Positions 10,561 through 19,602 of a stretch of 55,779 bases of DNA are shown in pieces. The stretch covers positions 1-55,779 of the forward strand of contig JAAAJB010000188.1 in assembly GCA_016098155.1 (NCBI GenBank), written 5' to 3'. A model generated the notes under the pieces. The model did no database searches, was not told the DNA's origin, and was given only the letters and a program-made list of their open reading frames with translations. A program made the position numbers and the translations under genes. How positions within the stretch are numbered: the first letter of the stretch is position 1; each line of letters opens with the position of its first letter. The stretch is from Actinomortierella ambigua (Eukaryota; Mortierellomycota; Mortierellomycetes; Mortierellales; Mortierellaceae).

Positions 10561-12682
10561 CTACAAGGATGGCTCGCCACCGTCTGCCGAAGGTGAATAG
10601 GATAGGGCATCCGCCTGTTGAAATGTAGGCGGAAGAGCAAGAGCAGAGCCGTAGTTTGCAGGGACAGGCGCTTCTGGCTGTCCAGAAAGAAAAGGTGTGG
10701 TCGTCGCCATTGCAGTTGTTCCATAATTCAATCCAGGTGCCATCAGGGTATCGGTCGATCCAGTTCCAAACGAGCCCTGCGGCAACCCAGCAAGTGTGGC
10801 ACCCATCTCGGGCTGAGAAGGTTGTTGTTGTTGTTGCTGTTGGAATTGTGGTGCGTTCATCAACTTCTTTTGATTCCATTCCTCCCTCAGCTCCTCCAGC
10901 TGTGCCTCTGTTGCGTTTTCATGGCTGAACCGACAATCCTCGGTACTGTTCTGGCAATAGCCTTTGAGGTAATAGTGATAGCAAGGGATGGACTTGAGAT
11001 CATGAGAGAATTGACAGGCATCGCCGCGGGTGCAAGATCCCGTCTTCTCGTATTTGCAAATGGCGTCAATCTTCTTGGGCGCTGGTGGAGGCGAGGCTGG
11101 TCTCTGTGGGATAGATGGGTCATGCTTGAATGTGCAGTTTTCCTATATTCGGGTTAAAAAAAGAGGGGGCGGATGAAAATATTAGTTTACATTTTTTCGC
11201 ATGACATGCATCCGGGTTGCACTGAAGAATAACTTTGCGATGCTCGACAAGGTGCAACTTACATTGGTACAACGCCCTCTTGCCCAGTAAATGCACAGAA
11301 TGCGCGGAATAAATTTCCGCTGCGGTTTTGCTGTGCTCGAGGCAGGAGAATCTTGTGACGAGGTGGGTATTGTTGATACTGGTGTTACCGCTGCGGATCC
11401 CGATGATGGTGATGTTGGTGTTGCGCTGGTATTGTTTTCAGTGTTCGTGGTGGCGGCGGCGGCAGCGGCAGCAGCAGCAGCAGCGTTAGCAGCGGCGAGC
11501 TTCTGAGCTTCGCGCTTCATCTTGGCCTCATTTGCTTTGAGTAGCCGCTCCTGTTCCTTTTGGAACTGCTCAAGGCGTTTAACTTCAGCCTCCATCTGTT
11601 GTTGCATCTCCTGGGTAGTCTTTTGCATATGGTTAGTCAACAATGCATCAAAATCGTCATCTCCGCCTGCACTTGTTCCCAAGCCAACAAGATCGGGTCG
11701 TTCATCCAGGTTACGAGCCATTTGCTGACCATCGTCTCGATTGTAAAATGTGAGTGCCTAAGAAAGAAAGAACAAAAAGGGGGAACAATTGAAGGGGTAA
11801 ATGAAGATAGCGGTTAGATAAAAAAAAAAAGATGTGTGTTTCAGAGAGGGAGGCCATCTCCCCCCCCCTTTTTTTTTCTTCCTCGCTCTGACATGCCTTT
11901 GTGAAGAAAAAAAAACATACCAACTTTTCGTTTCTTGAAAGCGTAGCTCTATTTGGTTCGTTGCCGCGTCGGCCCCCTCTTCGCCGCTTAAAGTCTGACC
12001 CTTGCTCCGATCCTTCGCCGTCGCCTTCCTGTTGACTCTTGGACCACTGTTTCCGCTTCTTGTTGTGATGCTGATGCTGCTGATGATGCTGCTGATGGTG
12101 GTGATGGTTGCCGTGACTGTGACCGCTTGAGCCTCCAGCTGCGCCTGCAGGAACATTCCCAGGGCCACTGCCTCCGCTTCTTCCTCCTCCTCCTCCTCCT
12201 TGGCGGAAAGCCTGTTCGTGATCGCCTGCGACCTTCTGCCCACCATGACCAACAGCTCCAGTCTCAGCTCCAACTCCAGCACCAGCACCACCACTCTCAT
12301 CACTAGCACCCTTGATCTTGTTCTTTCCACGCATCTTCTTCTTCTTTTTTGCATTTCCTTGTGACGCCTGTTGGCCTTGTTGGTGGTTGTGATGATCCCA
12401 CGGTCCCCTGTGGCCCTGTTGTTGGCTGCCTATTCCGGCGATAGCTGCTGCAGCTGCAGCGATATCATTGTCTCTGCCTACTATAGGGTTGTAAGGTGCC
12501 CGTGAGGGCGGAGCACTATGGCCTGAAGTATGATGGCTCACGGCAACAGGAGGAGTTGTAGCAACAGCAGCGGCGGTGGCGGCTGATTCCCTCGAGGCTG
12601 CAGGAGCGGCTGCAGGGGTCACAAAGAGACCCTTGCCACTGGCAGACATTAGGGCTTCAAGCGACAACTTTTGGCCCGACAT
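10561..12682 (-). CDS. Triple CCCH zinc-finger protein
   Basis: Exons 12682-11921, 11757-11263 and 11142-10561 give 612 aa. The C-terminal half carries three CCCH fingers: CIYWARGRCTNENCTFKH (split by intron 2 between CTN and ENC), CKYEKTGSCTRGDACQFSH, and CYHYYLKGYCQNSTEDCRFSH. The spacing pattern and following acidic helix (EEWNQKK) resemble the ZC3H4/6/8 group, which works in nuclear RNA surveillance; that is inference. The N-terminal half is low complexity (Ala, Gly, His and Gln tracts, with basic KKKKKMRGKNK and KRRRGGRRG patches that could act as NLS or RNA-binding). A predicted coiled coil (MQQQMEAEVKRLEQFQKEQE) precedes an Ala tract. Divergent from the NDC10-like gene over 219 bp. Confidence 0.85.
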
Positions 12683-12901
12683 TGCTGAAATGTGGCGAAA
12701 GAGGAGTTGTTGAAATTAAGGTAAAAAGCACAAGCAGAAAAAAAAAAAAAAAGGAGAGAGGGCATCCAAGCGAAGCAAACAAAGTGCGAAATGCAGTCAC
12801 CCAAAAAGAAATGGCAGTCCTAACTCCATCTAGGCGTTCCCACGCGCAACTTGCATCCTCCACACCCACCATCCCATTCGACAAGCAGGAAAAACGATTC
12901 C

Positions 12902-15900
12902 ATGGCCGGCGATAAGCCAAATAAGCGTGACCTTTTAGAGGAGCTGAAGAGTATCGAGTACCGAGATATTGTCTGGGAAGAGCGAAAACAGCTTCTCAGC
13001 GATTTCAAATTCGCCAGGTTCAAGAAGGCGATAGGGACAGCCCTAGTGTACAGATATGAGCTGTCCAGATGGCAGGTATGTTGAAATCCCCAGTGTGGCA
13101 TGGAACGCGTTTTTTTTTTTTTTGCGATACCAAGAGTCGGGGGAGAAGGCCGCACCAGTGTGTTTAATTTTTATTTTGTCTGTTTGGTTTCATTGCTTGA
13201 CTTTAGGAGTATTGCGAGAAGTACTTTGACAGATTTTGCTGTTCACCCAATGATGAGCACGACCACCATCCTGAAGACTGGGCGCAGAAAGGACTAGGGG
13301 ATGAAGACTTCAAGCTGTATCTGGAGCGCGAGAAGAAGGAACTCGAGAGGCTACACGGAACAGACTGGTGCTCTTCCTTCGACGCTGGCTGCCTTCTCTA
13401 TGCCATGTATCCCGAGAAAAAAGTCGCCGATTATCTTCAGTTCATGAAGGCCACGAGGGGGATAATCGTGAGAATGCCCGTGGGATCGGATTTTGCACAG
13501 CTATTTTATAGGCCGTATCTCCCAGAGGATGCTGAAGGTATCGTAAACGATGATCCCACCATATCGCAAGCGAGGCCCATTCAAACAGCAATGAGAACAA
13601 CTAACGCGTGTAACTGTCACATATACATTTTTATTTTTTGTTATTAGTCACGGTGCGTAGGGACGAAATCGGAATGGTCCACCACGAAGCGCGACTAGAT
13701 CCACCCCGGAGCACTCTTATCGCAGTACTCAGCTTTCTTGCTGCTGTGCATTGCAGTCAGCTACGTGGCGAGCACTTTCCTTCCAGCGAACCGCTTCGCT
13801 CCTGGCAGAGCGTCAGGGTGCTTAAGAATGGCTATCCCCGCAAGAAGGGTTTTGACGGCGATGACTGTTTAGAACCGACTTGTTGCGACGATTATAGGCC
13901 GGAGGATCTGGATCGGATGGCATTAACCCTCTGGACCAACAGAGACGGAGGTCGGCTGTCGATGATCGAGAATCTTGGGCATCGCTTCAACATCCTGGCG
14001 AGTCACTACATGCTCTTGCGAGGCCAGGAGGTGCGATTGATGGAGTTTAGCGAAATGTTCCATCAGGTCGTAAGCGCCAATGAACGCCGAGGCAGTGGCC
14101 AATGTGTTGTTCTTGTCATTCGCACCTTTCGTGCCACGAAAAATCAGGCAGGAAATGAGAAATATGCCGCCGTCGTCCGACACAAGTCGGCTCAGCGTTG
14201 CACGTTCGGCGCATTCGCCTTCTATGCGTTCTCCATGTTCCAGGTGAGTGGAAATAAGAGTGGAAATAAGAGTGGAAATAAGAGTGGAAAGGCCATACGA
14301 GCAGCCGGCGAGAGTACGCTGTTTAGCGCGTTCACCAGACTGACTGACATNNNNNNNNNNTTTTTTTTTTTTGGTTTCCCTCTTCTGTAACTACCCTTTT
14401 CCCATTCTGGGGTGGTATCAGAAATGCCAAGGCGAAAGTGCGGACAAGCAATTGCGAGAGAAACGGCCACGAGATTCAGCCCTGGATGGCTCGGTAGCTT
14501 TCGCCAACTCTAGCCAAAGTGGCGACAAACCCCGCGGTGTCAGCTCTGATCATGATAACGACGACGATGATGACGATGACGATGACGAAGACGAAGACGA
14601 CGACGACGACGACGAAGGCGACGATTACGGTGACGACGACGAAGGCGACGATTACGGTGACGACGACGATGATGACGAAGACGAAGACGACGATTACGAT
14701 GACGACGATGACGACGATGAGGACTGGAGCAGTCTTTATGATGGCGGTAAATCTCTCCGAAAAGCGATGGATAGATGCAAGAGCGACAGCGAGGACGAGG
14801 ATGATGTCTACTTGCCGGATGGATTCTTCCCACCGGATGCCCACTTGCCGCGATACCTTCATGACGCGCTATTGACCTCCAACCCCCGATGGGCTCGGTA
14901 CAAGGTGTTCCCTTCATCTAAAGCGCCCACCAAATCCCTCAGCGGTCAGACACAGTATAACTGGCATCGTCAGTTTCAAGAGAGCTTCGGCCTCCACATA
15001 GCCACTCCTACTCATGCTGGTCGACATACGGCGTCGCGAGAGGCTCGGAATCTCAACATTGGACAGGCAGAGATCTCTCATGCCCTAAGAAACCAACGGA
15101 ATTCCTTGCCACTACCATCTAGCCAGTTCGCACTTGCTATGGGCGACCACTGGACTGGAAGATCTACCTGTTTCGAACTGCCCCGCGGCGAAGTGACACC
15201 TGGATGCGATCTACAGAGGCTGGTGTTTCCGTGGATTGAGCAAGCCGTTGGTGAACCATACAGTGTCGAACGCTACTGGTGGGAGCTCGAGTGCAAGGAC
15301 GAGATGGAAGAGATTGATGACGGCAGCTCAACATTTTCTTTCTATCAAGACGTCAATGCAAAGCGTGCTCGAGCCATCCAGGCCAGAATCGACGAAGATT
15401 TAGAAGCGGCAAAGTTAGCCAAGTAAGTACATCTCTTCCCCGTCGGGTTCTTCAGTGTTGCGATATCATATGTGTAGTCTCTTGTGTATCATTCTACCAA
15501 CACACCATTTTCACCCATGAATAGACGGCAAACTACGCAGCAACGCAAACTAGTTCAGCCTAAAGACTTGAGTCGGATCAAGTTGTCTGTCGAAAGGGAT
15601 CGCTTCAAGATGTGCTTCCTACGGCTCTTGGTCCGATGCAGAAGAATCATTCTTCAGGACGCAGCCTTCCTTCTTTGGAAGGCAACCACGGAGGATCAGA
15701 TCGCCCCAATTCTTGAGGATGAGCTTTTCAAGCATCCGGCATTCCTCGCATTTCAGAAGGACCTGATACAGCACATGCTTGCAAAGGAGAGTCAGGCGAC
15801 GAGAGGAGGGCTGCTTGGAACAACGAACCAGGGCAACACTAAGCACAGCAGCACCAGCAGTAGCAGCTCTGGGGTGCATATGGACTCACAGAACCGTCAT

Positions 15901-16392
15901 GAACAGGAGCAAATGCATGATATGCGGGAGCAAATGCATGCTATGCGGGAGCAACAGCTTGCAATTGAACAGGTAGCAATCAAGCATCGCGACCTTAATC
16001 AGCGGCTCACTCACCTGGCGCTTGAGCTGGAACGGAGTCAAAATGAGCAAAATGAGACAACGACGGCCTTGATAATGTCCCGCCTTGCAGAAGCCATGAG
16101 CGAGGCTCAACGTCTCAACGATGAACTCCAGCGCATCACGCATGCTCCCCCGCTTTTCCCACAGCCGTTATCGACTGGCCAGAATGGTCAAGATGGCGCT
16201 GCCTTGTCCACCCTGCCCAGCAACGTATCCATGCCGAGCATCCTACCCATGCCCAACATGCCCAACATGCCAACAACTCCTGGACCATCAGTCTGCCCGC
16301 CATCCAGCAGCAACGTTGCGTCGCAACCCTCTCCAACCGCTGCGAAACCCAAGGTGGCCAAACGTAAGCGGCAAGGCAATAAAAAGAAATAG
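12902..16392 (+). CDS. NDC10_II/Crypton-type tyrosine-recombinase-fold protein
   Basis: Exons 12902-13075, 13207-13537, 13648-14243, 14422-15422 and 15525-16392 give 989 aa. Residues about 275-365 contain HRFNILASHYMLLRGQEVRL, then RTFRATKNQ and VVRHKSAQRCTFGAFAFY. After an acidic insert come THAGRHTASREA (about 564-575), FELPRGEVTPGCDL and LVFPWIEQ. This is the layout of the domain shared by yeast kinetochore protein Ndc10 (domain II) and Crypton recombinases: an LRGE-like Arg, RHK, HxxRH, then the 'lpR..v.P...l...iFPw' tail. An Asp-rich run (about 410-468) interrupts it. The C-terminus is a predicted coiled coil ending in a basic KPKVAKRKRQGNKKK tail. Whether it is an active element, a relic, or a host centromere/DNA-binding protein cannot be told from sequence. 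Intron 3 contains a 10-N gap. Confidence 0.75.
14247..14290 (+). repeat. 12-bp tandem repeat at a 5' splice site
   Basis: About 3.5 copies of a 12-bp unit (agtggaaataag) begin three bases into intron 3 of the NDC10-like gene, so the first copy overlaps the donor region. Each copy keeps reading frame (SGNK), so retention would add a short repeat peptide. Confidence 0.8.
14351..14360. other. Assembly gap (10 N)
   Basis: Ten undetermined bases followed by a T-run inside intron 3 of the NDC10-like gene. The gap length may be arbitrary. It does not affect the predicted coding sequence. Confidence 0.95.
14560..14733 (+). repeat. GAC/GAT microsatellite encoding a poly-acidic tract
   Basis: Imperfect GAC/GAT/GAA triplet array in exon 4 of the NDC10-like gene, encoding almost uninterrupted Asp/Glu (about 55 residues). 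It also contains two copies of a GDDYGDDDE unit. It is likely length-polymorphic. Confidence 0.85.
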
Positions 16393-16416
16393 GACAGCCT
16401 ATCCTGAGAAATTATA

Positions 16417-16422
16417 AATAAA
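16417..16422 (+). promoter_or_regulatory. Poly(A) signal AATAAA
   Basis: Perfect AATAAA 24 bases after the stop codon of the NDC10-like gene, in the short convergent spacer towards the Smr gene. Confidence 0.5.
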
Positions 16423-16540
16423 CCTCGTGCATGACTGGGTTAAAGTGGAGGCGTAGCAATGATAGCAATGACGCTTTTATGAAGCGTCTCGGGATTCTTT
16501 TTTTTTTTTTTTTTTTTTTGTCTAATGAAAAAGGTCATAT

Positions 16541-19194
16541 CTATGCCCTGCCCTTGATGACCTGCACGGCCACCAAGCCTCCATGCACGCCATCGACGCT
16601 AATCTCCTTGTGCAGATATCCCCAATCAGCCAGCCACTCCAGCACTGCGCGGCGGACCTTGGCTAGACCCAGCGTCGAGTGATGGCCGGTGCCCGTGACG
16701 ACGTAGACCACGCCCGTATAGACCTCGTTCTCCAGCTTCTCCATAAACTGGTCCAGAAACACAAGGGACTCTTCCACATGAAGACCATGCAAGTCAATCC
16801 AGGTCTCATTACGCTGAACACCACCACTGCTGCTGCTGCTATCGCCACCCCCTTTCGTCGTCGTCGTCGTCCTTGCATTCCGTGTCGTAAAGATCTGCTG
16901 GCTGGCCTCACGATGGGTCGCCATCATCTTCTCATTGTACTGCCTTCCCTCGGCCGAATACCGACTCGCCGTCGCGCCATCGTTGCGGAGATAGGCCTGC
17001 GTCGCCATCTCGAAACAGCGGTTCCGCGCCGCCGCATACTCGCTGGCCCTTTTCCGCGCCTTGAGATACTGCTGGTTCAGCGTCGACCCCGTCTCGAGCC
17101 AGGGGACGGACGATGGTGCGAGCGAGAGGTTGAACCGCGGATGTTGCGAGGACGAGGCGGCGGAGGAGGAGGATGGAGAGGAAGAGTTGTCATCTGGATC
17201 ATCATGGCCCCTGGATGATCGTAACCGTGTCAGGGGTTTGGAGGCTGCCTTGCTCGCTGTGGCCGAATAGGACAGGGTTAAGGGTTTGGGAGTCGCTGAG
17301 GCTGTCGATGGCGGCGCACCACTGATGTGAGCCTTGGTGGCCAGGTCCTTTGCGAGACCATCGACCGCAGAATCGTTCGGTGTATCAGACGTAGCAGTAG
17401 TGGTAGTAGGCTTGGAGACTTGAGACGATGCGGCGGGGCCACCATTGCACTTGTTGCCTCCCTTTTTGGACACTGTGGGTTTGGCTGGCGATGAGAGTGA
17501 TGGGAAATCCCACTCGTCCATGGAAGGAAGTGCCTGCTGCCTGACAGGCTCCACCTCGACCACCTCTGTCAGCTTTCCTGCATCCAGTCCGTGGCTAAAC
17601 TCGCAGGATGCGCCCTTGAAGCACTCTCCCTTCAGCCTACAAGTTTTTTGATGAGCGGATTATCAAAAGAAACAAACATCCGTTTTTTTTTCTTCAGTCC
17701 ATAACTCCCTCCCTCCTAGAAAAAATGTATCCGATTCTTTCTGTCACGATATGGTAAAAAAAAAATCAATCATAAACCACATACCAGAATCGACACACCA
17801 TAGCGTCCAGATCATGACTATACCAGCAGTCCTTGCGGAAACACTTTCCTTGCAAGAAAAAGCGACAAGTCTGAGTGGCTCGTGGATCACCCTTTGGTAT
17901 AAATTGTTGGAGAGGATCCATCACCCCACCTGCCGAAGCAGCAGTACCCTGCTGTTGATGGCTGCCGGCCGCTACCAGCTGCCGCTTTGCAATGATGGCC
18001 GAAAGCGCCGCGTCCATGTCGTGCCCATTCTCTTCAAAGGCTTGTTCGATCTGCTCCGGCTTCATGTCAGCCAAAATCTGTTGTAACATCTCGAGAGGCG
18101 TCATGTCCTGCGTCTCGGCCTGCTGTTGCTGCTGCTGCTGCTCCTGCTGCTCACCGTATGGGTGCTGGTACTGATACTGGTATTGGTACTGAGAGTCGTA
18201 CGGATTGTAGTATCCCTCATACGATTCACTCGCATTCTGATTGGGCATGGTTGGCGGTGCATAGCCGGCAAAGGGCGAGTAGCCTTGAACGCTCTGAAGC
18301 ACGTGCATGTCGTCTGCGCTCGGTGGAGCAAACGGGTCGAATTCATCGTGCTCGTCCGGGTCCTCAATCCACCCTTGTTCTTGTCCTTGATGGTACTGGA
18401 GATTGTAGCCATCCTCGTCATAGTAGTCTTCGTCCTCGTAGCCATCCCCCTCGTAATCGCCATATTCTTCACCCTCCTGCTCTTCTCCGTGTTCGCCATA
18501 GATCTGGGAAGTAGGCACCCGAAAGACTTCGCGGTCGTTGGCAAGGCCACCGCCACCTTCTCCTTGGTCACCCTTGCTCCCGTCATCATCGTCGTCAATG
18601 CGAGCCCAGGCATCGCCACTGCCTTGCGGCGACTCTCCAGCCTTGGCCTTGGTGGGGTCCACTCCATAAATTTCGGCATCGTCCTCCGAGACCTCATCCT
18701 GACGCTGCTCCGACGCTAGGACCGACACGGATCTCGGCACAAATTCCTTGACGGGTGGTCGTAGTTGCGTAGAGGGACGTTGTGGTTGGGGCTGCACTGG
18801 CGGATAATATTCTCGCGCGACCAACATGTACAGACCATTACGCTGGTATTGCGCAAAGAGTTCGCTCACTGCATCTTGTAGATTGACATTTGCCTAGTGA
18901 AAAAAGGGGAGAAAACAAAGACGCCCCATCTATGGGTGTTAGCGCTTTGACCACTGTAAAACGACGTTATTGGTACTATTTTTTCCTATGTGTGTTCAAA
19001 CAAAAGGATAGATATCGGGTGTGCGTGTGTGTGTGTGTACCTACCGACTTGCCACTCTGTTCGAAAAAGGCAAAGATGCTAGCCGACTTTTCCTCCTCGG
19101 TCAATGTGTTGTTGTACAGGACCTCTAGGATGAAATGCTCCGCTGAACGATCGAGGTGTAATTTTGCTAAGAAGTTGCTGATCCATGTAGCCAT
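16541..19194 (-). CDS. CUE-CCCH-DUF1771-Smr protein
   Basis: Exons 19194-19045, 18893-17785 and 17636-16541 give 784 aa. Order: N-terminal PWI/CCDC43-like helical module (WISNFLAKLHLD ... FEQSGK); acidic and Tyr/Gln-rich linker; CUE ubiquitin-binding domain (MTPLEMLQQILADMKPEQIE, about 290-330); two CCCH fingers (CRFFLQGKCFRKDCWYSH and CRFWLKGECFKGASCEFSH, the second split by intron 2); DUF1771 helix (YAAARNRCFEMATQAYLRND); C-terminal Smr domain with WIDLHGLHVEE and VTGTGHHST. Smr domains with CUE modules act in no-go mRNA decay (yeast Cue2, animal N4BP2); a similar RNA-quality-control role is inferred. The start at 19194 is chosen; an in-frame ATG at 19236 would add 14 residues. Confidence 0.85.
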
Positions 19195-19463
19195 GTCGAC
19201 GTGCAAACCAGGGATGGACTCGAAAAGACCGAGCAAGAGACGGATGGAGAGTGGGACGCACAGCCCCTTCCCCCTTTACTACCCTTTGGGTTTTTGGGTT
19301 GGGTTGGGTTGGGTTGAGTTCACCCTCAGTGGCTTGGGTGAACACCCACCCACTCTCACCTCTATTGTACAAGAGGCCCTACTTGAGGGATGCCATTGTG
19401 GGAATCAGAAAGGCCCTTTGACAATTTGTGCTTCTTCTTCCTCTTCATTTACATTCCGTGTCC
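19195..19463. promoter_or_regulatory. Divergent promoter Smr protein / ASNSD1
   Basis: A 269-bp spacer between outward-reading start codons. It contains a run of four perfect GGGTT units and pyrimidine-rich tracts before the ASNSD1 start. No TATA box is obvious. Confidence 0.45.
19288..19315 (+). repeat. (GGGTT)n pentamer array, G-quadruplex-prone
   Basis: An isolated GGG (19288-19290) followed by four perfect GGGTT units at 19296-19315. Runs of three G separated by TT loops are suited to G-quadruplex formation. The same pentamer recurs on the opposite strand at about 44.99 kb. Confidence 0.85.
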
Positions 19464-19569
19464 ATGTGTGGAATCCTCTTCAGCCTATGCTCGTCCGACG
19501 CAGAGCATGAGCTGTATCCAGCTACCTGGGAGACTCTTCAGGCACTGAATACAAAGCGAGGTACTCCCA

Positions 19570-19602
<33 letters not shown>

